Shown one piece after another: positions 18,582 through 26,406 of a DNA stretch of 64,000 nucleotides. Location of the stretch: contig NZ_VNJJ01000001.1 in NCBI RefSeq assembly GCF_007786475.1, positions 62,001 through 126,000 on the forward strand, read 5' to 3'. The translations under genes were made by a program, and so were the position numbers. Source of the DNA: Cohnella terricola (GTDB lineage: Bacteria > Bacillota > Bacilli > Paenibacillales > Paenibacillaceae). How positions within the stretch are numbered: position 1 is the first letter of the stretch; every line of letters begins with the position of its first letter. Under the pieces are notes generated by a model that saw only the letters and a list, made by a program, of their open reading frames with translations, did no database searches and was not told the DNA's origin.

Positions 18582-19221
18582 AGCGCTGATCAAGAAGCTT
18601 CGCGTCCCGCCGGCAGGCAAGATTGCCGTGATCGAAGCACCCGAAGGGTTTCTCGCTCGGATAGGTCAAGAAGAAGAAAAGCTTTATGCGTTCGGGAGCG
18701 AGTCCGGTTCATGCGATTACGTGCAATTGTTCGCCGAGAATGTCGCCGAGCTGGAGAAGTATGTGCCGGAGGCGCTGCGAGCGGTCAATAGGGACGGCAT
18801 GTTATGGATTTGTTATCCGAAAGGAACGTCGAAGATCAAAACCGACTTGAATCGGGATAAAGGTTGGGCCTGCGTCAATAAAGCGGGTTGGGAGGGCATC
18901 GCCCTCGTATCGATCGACGATACGTGGTCGGCGATGCGGTTTCGGCCCGTCGAGGCAGTAGGCAAGTCGCGTCCGTCGCCTGAAGAGCGGCGCTCTTCGC
19001 GAACAGAGTCTGCCGAACCTCCGGAAGTGCCCGAAGATCTGCGCGCGGCGTTGCAGGAGAACGAGGCTGCGGAGTCCTTTTTCGCGAAGCTGGCGCCTTC
19101 CCACAAGAAGGAATATATTCGCTGGGTCCTAGATGCCAAAAGGCAAGAAACCCGGGATTCGCGGGTAAGGCAAACGATCGAGAAGCTGCGAGGCGGTTTG
19201 AAGCGGCCATCGGATAAATGA
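18574..19221 (+). CDS. DUF3052-like domain fused to a YdeI/OmdA domain
   Basis: A 215-residue protein with two parts. Residues 1-130 resemble DUF3052 (KLRVPPAGKIAVIEAPEGF, then DGMLWICYPKGTSKIKTDLNRD and a DDTWSAMRF segment), a family of unknown function. Residues 150-213 resemble the OmdA/YdeI domain (FFAKLAPSHKKEYIRWVLDAK), linked in other bacteria to bacteriocin protection. A charged linker joins them. The GTG start at 18574 overlaps tcdA by 8 bases and its ribosome site is weak, so coupling to tcdA is likely. Function unknown. Confidence 0.75.
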   Translation: MDEALIKKLRVPPAGKIAVIEAPEGFLARIGQEEEKLYAFGSESGSCDYVQLFAENVAELEKYVPEALRAVNRDGMLWICYPKGTSKIKTDLNRDKGWACVNKAGWEGIALVSIDDTWSAMRFRPVEAVGKSRPSPEERRSSRTESAEPPEVPEDLRAALQENEAAESFFAKLAPSHKKEYIRWVLDAKRQETRDSRVRQTIEKLRGGLKRPSDK

Positions 19222-19224
19222 GAT

Positions 19225-19267
19225 AAGGCTATTTCGGGTGCGTACCCGGAATAGCCTTTGTTTTTTT
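19225..19267 (+). terminator. Rho-independent terminator ending the hisS-aspS-tcdA unit
   Basis: Fifteen-base arms (AAGGCTATTTCGGGT against ACCCGGAATAGCCTT, one mismatch or wobble) and a following TGTTTTTTT. Confidence 0.92.
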
Positions 19268-19270
19268 GAC

Positions 19271-19927
19271 TCAAGGCCGATGAATCGTTTGGACATGATC
19301 AAGATGAGTAAAGGTATGGACGCTATCGGCTGTGACTAGCTCCAACAGGTTGTTTTGCACCGATGTCAGCAGGCCGACTTTTTCCGGGCGTTTTCCCAGA
19401 TCCAGAACGACGAACTCGTTCTCGAACTTTTTTAATTGTTGATCGAACATACGCGCGAGCGGCGGCGCGGCCGAATGGATCGGATGAAGGTTTTGCTTGA
19501 TCGCGTAAGGAATTTTGCGAGAATCGTAAGGAGAGAGTATTTTCAAATGCCGCATCGAAACGTAGAGCGACCTGAACGTGGACGAATGAAAGACGAAGAA
19601 GTCGTTCATGATGCTGGTTACGTAACCGTGAACCGTCTGATTGCCGGCGATATGAATCACGGAAAACACGCCTTTGGAATTCCATAACACTTTGCGGTAG
19701 GACAAGTTCTTCGCGGCATCGAGCGGAGGCTGGGAAGGCGCGGCGATAATCGCATGATGAGGTGGACAACTCGTCAAGAGTTCGACTTGAACAAGCGGAA
19801 TGTATAGAAAAAGAGTTCCATCGAATATAACAAGCACATCGGGGCCAAGATCGACTAGTCGGCCTGTGATGGGAAGGGGAATTCCTGAAACGGTTATCGA
19901 AACGGCCTGGTTCAAATAATTATCCAT
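19271..19927 (-). CDS. CotB-like spore coat protein without the C-terminal tail
   Basis: A 218-residue protein that I read as three copies of a small beta-rich (LSm/DUF2642-like) unit: about residues 5-50, 84-132 and 168-216, each with a 'G-x-(L/V)-x-(D/S)-(L/V/I)-(G/M/Q)-x-D/N' turn followed by a hydrophobic strand and a final 'hxxhxxh' strand (PLVQVELL, SMRHLKIL, HLDHVQTI). B. subtilis CotB has a similar triple N-terminal unit followed by a Ser/Lys/Arg tail; that tail is absent here. Location next to a CotG-like gene and cotH supports the call. ATG 19927 is 13 bases from GGAGGTG, a long spacing. Confidence 0.62.
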   Translation of the reverse strand: MDNYLNQAVSITVSGIPLPITGRLVDLGPDVLVIFDGTLFLYIPLVQVELLTSCPPHHAIIAAPSQPPLDAAKNLSYRKVLWNSKGVFSVIHIAGNQTVHGYVTSIMNDFFVFHSSTFRSLYVSMRHLKILSPYDSRKIPYAIKQNLHPIHSAAPPLARMFDQQLKKFENEFVVLDLGKRPEKVGLLTSVQNNLLELVTADSVHTFTHLDHVQTIHRP

Positions 19928-20172
19928 CGTGCGGCGAATGCACCTCCATGGCGACTGCGGCTACGCTCGGCCCCGCCCAGAATGAGCTTTCTATGAATAT
20001 ATCTATGTGCACCTCTGGTACGGAGTAACGGTTGGTTGTCCGAGTAGGAAACAAATTCCGCGAAATGTAACAGGTATAAGCCTTTTTTTGAACGTAGTTC
20101 TGCACCTGTCTCTATCGACGGCGGATTCTCGCACATAGACTGTATGATCTTTATAGGGGAGGTGCACAATCA

Positions 20173-20634
20173 TTGAGCATGCGGTTGCATAAGAAGAGTA
20201 AATGCGATCCCAAGCATCCCAGACACAGACGCAGAAGGCATAGGCGGCACGTTCGTCACTATCCTGTTCGCGAGCCGGATCGCGAGCCGGATCGCTACCC
20301 GGTTGCCGAACCTGTTACTACGTCGCCGGGTCCATATATCGATCCGTGGTGGGGTTGGCATTGGAGGGATCCCCGTTATAATGGGTACCCGGTTGGAACC
20401 GGCAGAACGGAGCCGGCCGAGAGACGCACGGATGGAGTCGGCAGGCGTTCCGGTTCGGCTGGCGGTCGATCCGGCGGTGCAGAGAGACGTTCCGGCGGGG
20501 TCCAGCAACCTGGTTGGGTCCAGCAACCCGGTTGGGTCCAACATCCTGGTTGGGTTCAGCGTCCCGGTTGGCCTAATCGGCCTGCGGGAGAAGCCGAAAG
20601 GCGTTCCGGTTATCATAGAAGCGGGCACGTTTGA
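20173..20634 (+). CDS. CotG-like basic repeat spore coat protein
   Basis: A 153-residue low-complexity protein. Residues 5-30 are rich in Arg/His/Lys, followed by an REPDREPDRYP stretch, a PWWGWHWRDP patch, Arg/Ser/Gly-rich runs (about 85-112) and four hexapeptide repeats of the type PGWVQ(Q/H/R) (about 113-136). In B. subtilis CotG is a basic repetitive protein encoded beside cotH and cotB and phosphorylated by CotH; position and composition match, the repeat sequence does not. TTG 20173 is 8 bases after GGGGAGGTG, better than ATG 20179. CATAGACTG at 20133-20141 resembles a sigma-K -10 box in 8 of 9 positions at best; this is only suggestive. Confidence 0.62.
   Translation: MSMRLHKKSKCDPKHPRHRRRRHRRHVRHYPVREPDREPDRYPVAEPVTTSPGPYIDPWWGWHWRDPRYNGYPVGTGRTEPAERRTDGVGRRSGSAGGRSGGAERRSGGVQQPGWVQQPGWVQHPGWVQRPGWPNRPAGEAERRSGYHRSGHV
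20509..20580 (+). repeat. Four tandem 18-bp coding repeats (PGWVQx)
   Basis: Units start at 20509, 20527, 20545 and 20563 and share CC(T/C)GGTTGGGT(C/T)CA; the fourth diverges at its end. They encode the Trp-Pro hexapeptides of the CotG-like protein. Repeat number in such genes tends to vary by slippage. Confidence 0.9.
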
Positions 20635-20789
20635 CCGATTCGTGCCAGGATGGGGTTTCCGCGCGGTTCCGCTGCTGGAAGCCCTTTTCTTGATGGCTTG
20701 CGGCATAGACGAATGCCGTTTCCGCGGATGCCCCGACGGAATACGATGATCATGACGTGACGACGATTGAAGAGGAAGGCGAACTCGGG

Positions 20790-21845
20790 ATGCCTCTACC
20801 GGTAATAGCGCTTAGTATCAGCGATTCGGCGATGCGAGACTTGGACAAAAATCTGTGGAACGGCATATACGTGCCAGCGAAAATGAAGAACAATAGTAAA
20901 ACTTCAGCGGTCTCGATCCGTTACCGGGGAGGCCATACGCGGGATTACCCGAAAAAGTCCTACGAGATCGTTCGCGATCGGAGGACCTTCCATTACAACG
21001 CGGAATTCGACGATCCTTCATTGATTCGCAACGCCCTTTCCTTAGCTTTCTTTCCGATGATCGGCGTGCCCGCTCCGCGAACGAAACACGTTCGCCTCTT
21101 CGTGAACGGGGAACCGAAAGGAGTGTATCTGGAAATCGAAGGTGTCGAGAGGGCTTTTTTTCGCAGAAGGAATCTCGGAATCTCATCTTTATTTTACGCG
21201 GTGAACAACCGGGCGGACTTCGGGTTAATTTCTTCGGAATCGAATAGACGCAAGCGTTCCTTGCTTGCCGGCTACGAATTCAGGCTCGGCGCGAGTTCGG
21301 AAAAGACGCGCTTGAAGTCTTTTATTAAAGGCTTAAACGTTCTTCGCGGGCCGAGCGGGGAAGCTTTCATCAGATCGCGGCTGGACGCGGACAATTACTT
21401 GCGATGGCTGGCCGGAGCCGCGCTGACGGGAAACTTCGACGGGTTTGAGCAAAATTACGCGATCTATCGAGGAGGTAAAAAGGGCAAATTCCGCATGATT
21501 CCTTGGGATTACGAAGGGACTTGGGGACGCGATTGTTACGGCAAAATCGTCGCAAGCGATCTAGTGCCGGTCTCGGGTTATAATGCTCTGACGCGCAGGC
21601 TGCTCGCGTATCCGATCGCTCGCAAGAAATATCGGTCCATTTTGCGGGAGGCGCTCGAAGGACCGTTCGCCGAGAAGCGGCTGATGCCGATCGTAGAGGA
21701 CATGATGAACGGCATATCGCCCTACGTTCGCGAGGACCGGACACGCAAATGGACATATGGGGAATTTGCGCGGGAACCGCTGATCATCCATGATTACATT
21801 CGGGCAAGGCGAGCGATCGTAGCGAAGGAGCTCGGAAACCAATAG
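20790..21845 (+). CDS. cotH: CotH-family spore coat protein kinase
   Basis: Atypical protein kinase that in Bacillus phosphorylates CotB and CotG and is needed for outer coat assembly. 351 residues closely resembling B. subtilis CotH: RYRGGHTRDYPKKSYEI near residue 44, GVYLEIEGVERAFF near 112, YLRWLAGAALTGNFDGF near 203 and IPWDYEGTWGRD near 236. Both aspartates that correspond to the catalytic/metal ligands (in NFDGF and WDYE) are kept. ATG 20790 is preceded by AGGAAGG at 10 bases; the GTG at 20757 has no ribosome site. It follows the CotG-like gene on the same strand. Confidence 0.9.
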   Translation: MPLPVIALSISDSAMRDLDKNLWNGIYVPAKMKNNSKTSAVSIRYRGGHTRDYPKKSYEIVRDRRTFHYNAEFDDPSLIRNALSLAFFPMIGVPAPRTKHVRLFVNGEPKGVYLEIEGVERAFFRRRNLGISSLFYAVNNRADFGLISSESNRRKRSLLAGYEFRLGASSEKTRLKSFIKGLNVLRGPSGEAFIRSRLDADNYLRWLAGAALTGNFDGFEQNYAIYRGGKKGKFRMIPWDYEGTWGRDCYGKIVASDLVPVSGYNALTRRLLAYPIARKKYRSILREALEGPFAEKRLMPIVEDMMNGISPYVREDRTRKWTYGEFAREPLIIHDYIRARRAIVAKELGNQ

Positions 21846-21923
21846 GGGAACGTCAGTTCTTATTCTCTTCCTGAACCGTGCGCTTTCTGGTATGATGGTA
21901 GGGAAGAAAGGCGGTTATCCCAA

Positions 21924-23240
21924 ATGGATTTATTCAGCTTTCAAGCGGAATCGACGCCGCAAGCGCGGCTGCTTGCCGATCGAATGCGGCCGGAGACGCT
22001 GGAAGAATATATCGGACAGGAACATTTGATCGGACCTGGTAAAGTGCTTAGAAGGGCGATCGAAGGGGATGTCGTTTCCTCCATCCTTCTATTCGGCCCG
22101 CCGGGATGCGGAAAGACGACGCTTGCTCACATCATATCCAAACGCACCGAAGGTGACTTCGTTCGACTGAACGCCGTCGACGCTACGGTCAAAGACGTAC
22201 GCGAAGTTATCGAGCAAGCCGATCGCAACAAGAGCATGTATGGACGCAAGACGATTCTGTTCTTGGACGAGGTTCATCGCTTTAATAGCGCGCGTCAAGA
22301 CGCGCTGCTGCCCGCGGTCGAGCGGGGAACGATCGTCTTCATCGGAGCAACGACGGAGAACCCGTTCCATTCCGTGAATGGGGCGTTATTGTCGCGATCG
22401 ACGCTGTTCCGGCTGGCTCCGCTGACGAAAGAGCATTCTTTACAGGCGATGAGGAGGGCGCTTTCCGACTCGGCCAAAGGACTCGGATTCATGAAGCTGC
22501 AAGTCGACGAAGACGCGCTCGACCACATCGCCTCCATGGCGAACGGAGATATTCGCCGCGCGCTGACGGCTTTGGAACTGGCTGCCGTCACGACGCCTTC
22601 GGAATTGGATGGAACGGTACGCGTGACGCTCGAGATCGCGGAGGAATCGATCCGCCAGCCGACGGTGCAAGCGGACGAATCGACGCAGTATGACGTGCTA
22701 TCGGCTTTCCATAAGAGTATTAGAGGGTCCAGCGATGCGGCGCTCTTCTGGTTTCTGTACGCGGTGGAGAAGCTGGGCATGGATCCGATGGTGTTCCTGC
22801 GGCGCTTGACGGTCGCTTGCGGCGAAGATATCGGACTTGCGAACCCGCAAGCGATGGTGCAGGCGGTAAGCGCGATGGAAGCCTATCATCGCATCGGATG
22901 GCCGGAAGCGAAATACATCGTCGCCCAGGCGATTCTATTCGCCGTCGAAAGTCCGAAGTCCAACGCGATCGCGGTGACGATTGGGCGGATGATGGAAACG
23001 TTCGATGCGATCAAGTCCGCGGAAGTGCCGCTGCACTTAAGAGACGGGCATTACAGCGGCGCTGCCAAACTTGGGCACGTCGGTTATAAGTACCCGCATG
23101 ACTACCCAGGTCATTACGTCGAACAGAATTATTACCCAGACAAGCTTTCCACCCGGGTCTTCTACGAAGCGACTGAGCAGGGGATGGAGGATAAGATCCG
23201 GCAGAACCAGCTTCGGCGCAGAAGAAAAAAGGAAAATTGA
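21924..23240 (+). CDS. rarA: Replication-associated recombination protein A (AAA ATPase)
   Basis: RarA/MgsA/WRNIP1-type clamp-loader-like ATPase acting at stalled replication forks. 438 residues: Walker A GPPGCGKTT near residue 58, Walker B LFLDEVHRF near 112, sensor 1 GATTEN near 142, and the C-terminal MgsA tetramerisation region with GHVGYKYPHDYPGHYVEQ near 382. RBS AAAGGCGG precedes ATG 21924; a TATGAT at 21891-21896 may be a -10 box. It follows cotH on the same strand but with a 78-base gap. Confidence 0.95.
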   Translation: MDLFSFQAESTPQARLLADRMRPETLEEYIGQEHLIGPGKVLRRAIEGDVVSSILLFGPPGCGKTTLAHIISKRTEGDFVRLNAVDATVKDVREVIEQADRNKSMYGRKTILFLDEVHRFNSARQDALLPAVERGTIVFIGATTENPFHSVNGALLSRSTLFRLAPLTKEHSLQAMRRALSDSAKGLGFMKLQVDEDALDHIASMANGDIRRALTALELAAVTTPSELDGTVRVTLEIAEESIRQPTVQADESTQYDVLSAFHKSIRGSSDAALFWFLYAVEKLGMDPMVFLRRLTVACGEDIGLANPQAMVQAVSAMEAYHRIGWPEAKYIVAQAILFAVESPKSNAIAVTIGRMMETFDAIKSAEVPLHLRDGHYSGAAKLGHVGYKYPHDYPGHYVEQNYYPDKLSTRVFYEATEQGMEDKIRQNQLRRRRKKEN

Positions 23241-23444
23241 ACCTATTTCGTTGGAAATCGGGATATCCGGCCTTTTCGTTCGAAAAACCGGCATAGGTGG
23301 CAGGCTCAAGCGAATAGAGATGGGTACTACGGCAGTTTACGAGGTCAACCGTCGTTTGACGGACCGTTGCAAACCGTCTAAGCTATAATAAAGTCGTATA
23401 TCTATTTTCATATATGCGGCGAGTCTTTATTTTTCTTTAATTAC

Positions 23445-23494
23445 AAAGGAGGTGTACCTGTCCTTCCGATATCGGTGAGGATAGGAATTATTTG
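23445..23494 (+). promoter_or_regulatory. Hairpin-bridged Shine-Dalgarno region before the CNNM gene
   Basis: An ideal anti-16S sequence AAAGGAGGTG (23445-23454) lies 37 bases before the TTG start. Between them CCTGTCCT (23457-23464) pairs with AGGATAGG (23478-23485), with CCGATATCGG in the loop. If the hairpin forms, only 2+6 unpaired bases separate the strong site from TTG 23492; if it opens, a second weaker site GGTGAGG in its 3' side becomes available 11 bases from the start. Confidence 0.6.
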
Positions 23495-24832
23495 GACGGC
23501 GACCCCTTTCCGTTAAGCGTGGATTTGGTCCTGATTTTTGTTTTAGTTTTTCTGAATGGGTTTTTCGTGGCGGCTGAATTCGCTATGGTGAAAGCGCGGG
23601 GCACGAAGATCGACAGCCTGGTGCAAGAAGGGCATAAGAAAGCGAAAGGCGCCTCCCATCTGATGGAGCACCTGGACTCCTACTTGTCCGCGTGTCAGCT
23701 CGGGATCACATTAACTTCTCTCGGCCTCGGCTGGATCGGTGAACCGGCGATAGCCAGAATGCTCGAACCGGTATTTCAGGCTCTCCACTTCAGCGATAAG
23801 ATCGTTCATCCGCTTTCGTTCATTATCGGATTCGCCTTTATTACGGTGCTGCATATCGTACTCGGGGAATTGGCTCCGAAATCGGTTGCCATCCGCAAGG
23901 CGGAGACGGTGACGCTATGGGCGGCAACCCCGCTCATCTTATTCAGCAAGATCATGCGTCCCTTTATCTGGTTGCTGAACGGCACCGCCGGATTATTGCT
24001 CAAGCCTTTCGGCATCGATATCAAGGAGGATACTTCGTCCGCACATACGGAAGAAGAAATCCGGATCTTGGTGCAAGAGAGCCATAAGAGCGGATTGATC
24101 GACAACACCGAGCTTACGCTTATGGATAATATCTTTGATTTCGCGGAAACGAACGCGCGCGAGATCATGATTCCGAGAACGGAAATGATCTGCTTGTACG
24201 GCAATCTGTCGTTCCAGGAGAATAGAACGATCGCTCTTCGCGAGATGCACACGAGGTATCCGGTATGCGAGAAAGACAAGGACAATATTATCGGCTTCGT
24301 CCATATTAAAGATTTGCTTAAAGTGCCGGACAACGCGCTTCTGGACATCCGCGATCTGATTCGACCGATGACGACCGTGCCCGAAAGCATGCCGATCAGC
24401 GCGCTTCTGAAGCTTATGCAGAAGAAGAAATCGCAGATCGCCATTCTGATCGACGAGTACGGCGGAACTTCCGGACTTGTTACATTGGAAGATATCATGG
24501 AAGAGATCGTCGGCGAAATTCAGGACGAATTCGACGAGGAGCGTCCCGACGTGGAGGAACGCGATGAGAATACGTTCTCGATTAACGGCATGATGTTGAT
24601 CGAGGAAGTGAACAGCTTCTTCGGATTGGATATTCCGACGGACGATTACGATACGATCGGGGGCTGGATGTATTCCCAGATCGAGAATCCGCCGAAGAAA
24701 AATCAATTCGTCGTTTCCGATAACGGCTTCCGATTTACGATCGAAGAAACCGATCACTTGCGGATTTCCCGAATTACCGTGAATCGCACGGATGACAAGA
24801 CCGAGTGGGAACCGCAAGCCGAGACGGGTTAA
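23492..24832 (+). CDS. Hemolysin/CNNM-family protein (DUF21-CBS-CorC_HlyC)
   Basis: Membrane protein of 446 residues related to CNNM/CorC proteins that affect Mg2+ (and Co2+) export. Domains in order: DUF21 transmembrane domain (about 8-190, starting LVLIFVLVFLNGFFVAAEFAMVKAR), a CBS pair (about 205-330, with AREIMIPRTEMI and IAILIDEYGGTSGLVTLEDIMEEIVGEI), and the CorC_HlyC domain (about 350-435). The start is TTG 23492; the frame contains no other start between the strong upstream ribosome site and this codon. Monocistronic in appearance, facing the convergent MFS gene. Confidence 0.88.
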   Translation: MDGDPFPLSVDLVLIFVLVFLNGFFVAAEFAMVKARGTKIDSLVQEGHKKAKGASHLMEHLDSYLSACQLGITLTSLGLGWIGEPAIARMLEPVFQALHFSDKIVHPLSFIIGFAFITVLHIVLGELAPKSVAIRKAETVTLWAATPLILFSKIMRPFIWLLNGTAGLLLKPFGIDIKEDTSSAHTEEEIRILVQESHKSGLIDNTELTLMDNIFDFAETNAREIMIPRTEMICLYGNLSFQENRTIALREMHTRYPVCEKDKDNIIGFVHIKDLLKVPDNALLDIRDLIRPMTTVPESMPISALLKLMQKKKSQIAILIDEYGGTSGLVTLEDIMEEIVGEIQDEFDEERPDVEERDENTFSINGMMLIEEVNSFFGLDIPTDDYDTIGGWMYSQIENPPKKNQFVVSDNGFRFTIEETDHLRISRITVNRTDDKTEWEPQAETG

Positions 24833-24869
24833 CGCATAGAGAAAACAGAGCTCCCGAAAGGGACTCGCT

Positions 24870-24939
24870 AACACAAAGAAACCGTTCTTTTCATAAATGG
24901 GTGGGTAGTGCCTCCATTTAGTAAAGAGCGGTTTTTTAC
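24870..24939. repeat. Dispersed hairpin element, copy 1 (also a likely terminator)
   Basis: Two nested stems: AAACCGTTCTTT pairs with AAAGAGCGGTTT, and inside it TAAATGG pairs with CCATTTA. It starts AACACAAAGAAACCG. A second copy with the same architecture and the same U-G position in the outer stem is at 53114-53187. The plus-strand end GCGGTTTTTTAC could terminate the CNNM transcript. Confidence 0.75.
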
Positions 24940-25028
24940 GGTATATTATGAGTTTGTACATTCGATAATAATAGATGGCATGTATTTCCTGTATGAGCGA
25001 AGCGTTTGCCTTTACTTGATATCCGTTC

Positions 25029-25202
25029 AAACCCCGTCCGAGTGCACTGTAACGGTCTCGTAGACCGTTACATCCACCGAAACCCCGTCCGCGTGTTCTG
25101 TAATGGTCTGGCAGACCGTTACATCCGCCGAAACCCCGTCCGCGTGCACTGTAACGGTCTCGCAGACCGTTACATCCGCTGAAACCCCGTCCGCGTGTTC
25201 TG
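25029..25202. repeat. 51-bp tandem palindromic repeats, three units plus a partial fourth
   Basis: Units begin with AAACCCCGTCCG at 25029, 25080, 25131 and 25182, exactly 51 bp apart. Each full unit contains the palindrome TGTAACGGTCT-N3-AGACCGTTACA (with one or two changes in unit 2). Units 1 and 3 carry GTGCAC where units 2 and 4 carry GTGTTC, so the array looks like a duplicated 102-bp dimer. It lies between convergent genes. There are no unique spacers, so it is not a CRISPR array. The unit length is 17 codons and an open frame runs through the array on each strand. Confidence 0.93.
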
Positions 25203-25248
25203 CAAGAGATAAATTAATCGACAGAAATTATCAGGTCAGCACCGTTTG

Positions 25249-26406
25249 TTAGTTTTCTCGCCGAAGGTTCGCGAGCCAAAAACCAACCGCACCAAGAAGG
25301 GCGAATACGGCTCCGATGCGGAATACGTAGGCGAGTCCGAACGAATCATATAACCAACCGCCTAACGTGCCCGCAATCAGTCCGGCCAATCCGGACCAGA
25401 CGACGGCGAACACCGCTTGTCCAGACGAGCGGTATTCGTCTGGGATCAAGGCTTGCAGGCAACGCAGCGCCGTTATGTAGAAAATGGCGAAGGTGAGGGC
25501 GTGCAACATTTGCAGAGCGACCATCATCCAAGGCTCCGTAGCCATGCTGAGTAGCGATAAGCGAACGACGTACATCGAGCTGGCAATCGCAAGCAGAGGA
25601 AATTCGCGAAAACGATGGCCATACTTGGCAAGCAGAAAAAAGATCGGAATTTCGCTGACGGCCGAGGCCAACGAGGCATATCCGATGACGGAGTCGTCCG
25701 CCCCGATTTCCCTCATCGCCACGGATAGGAACCCTTCGTTCATCCGGTGCGCGGCGGATACGAACATAATCAAGCCGAAAAATACGAGCGTTTCCCGGCG
25801 GCGAAGAAGGGCGAACAGGCCTTTGAATTCGAATTTTCTCAGCGTTGCTTGATAATCCCCGATAAAGAAGGAGAAAATCAGCGATATCGAAATGACGCAG
25901 AGAATGATTGGTATCGTTAAGTTCGAGCCATACACCTTCAACACGTAACCGAAAATAACCGCGCAAATCGCATATCCGAGCGAGCCGTACATCCGAATGG
26001 AAGGGAAACTGATCTTCATACGTTCCGCCGCCAGCAGTGACACGCTGTCGAGCATCGAGTTATTCGGTGTTTGGAAGAAGTAAAAGAGCGCCATAATCCC
26101 CGCCATGATGGCGAACTCCTTTTGCGGCAACAACCAGGCAAGCGCGAGAATTTGCACCGCGTATAACACGTTAAGAATGCGAGGCAGATTTTTGGTGCGG
26201 TCGCTGAGTACGCCAACGGCGAGATTGGATATGATGGATAATAAAGGGCCGACGGAATAGATCGCTCCGATTTGCAGCTTAGAGAAACCTTTGCTCTCGA
26301 AATAAAGCGGAAAATAAGCGACGAGGAGCACCATAGAAGCATAGTTTGCGAACTGCAGCGTGCGCAGCACGAAGAGTTGGCCCCGCATCGAGTGGGTTGG
26401 ATTCAT
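25249..26406 (-). CDS. MFS transporter, MFS_1-like / HcaT-like branch
   Basis: A 385-residue protein with 12 predicted membrane spans. The N-terminal half carries the MFS loop motif as GVLSDRTKNLPRIL (about residues 62-75). General appearance (short loops, LQFANYASMVLLVAYFPLYFESKGFS start, YGSLGYAI segment near 142) suggests the MFS_1-like family that includes nucleoside and aromatic-acid transporters; the substrate is unknown. ATG 26406 follows AGGAG, and overlaps the stop of the MATE-like gene by 4 bases (ATGA), so both are one translationally coupled unit. Confidence 0.82.
   Translation of the reverse strand: MNPTHSMRGQLFVLRTLQFANYASMVLLVAYFPLYFESKGFSKLQIGAIYSVGPLLSIISNLAVGVLSDRTKNLPRILNVLYAVQILALAWLLPQKEFAIMAGIMALFYFFQTPNNSMLDSVSLLAAERMKISFPSIRMYGSLGYAICAVIFGYVLKVYGSNLTIPIILCVISISLIFSFFIGDYQATLRKFEFKGLFALLRRRETLVFFGLIMFVSAAHRMNEGFLSVAMREIGADDSVIGYASLASAVSEIPIFFLLAKYGHRFREFPLLAIASSMYVVRLSLLSMATEPWMMVALQMLHALTFAIFYITALRCLQALIPDEYRSSGQAVFAVVWSGLAGLIAGTLGGWLYDSFGLAYVFRIGAVFALLGAVGFWLANLRREN

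Noticed and set aside
20303-20749. 148-residue frame over the CotG-like gene
   Set aside because: Other-frame translation of the repeats without a ribosome site; the frame from 20173 has a strong one.
23356-23389. Promoter TTGACG ... TATAAT before the CNNM gene
   Set aside because: The spacer would be 22 bases; the TATAAT may still be used, but with no acceptable -35 box.
25029-25202. CRISPR array
   Set aside because: The whole 51-bp unit is repeated; there are no unique spacers and no cas genes.
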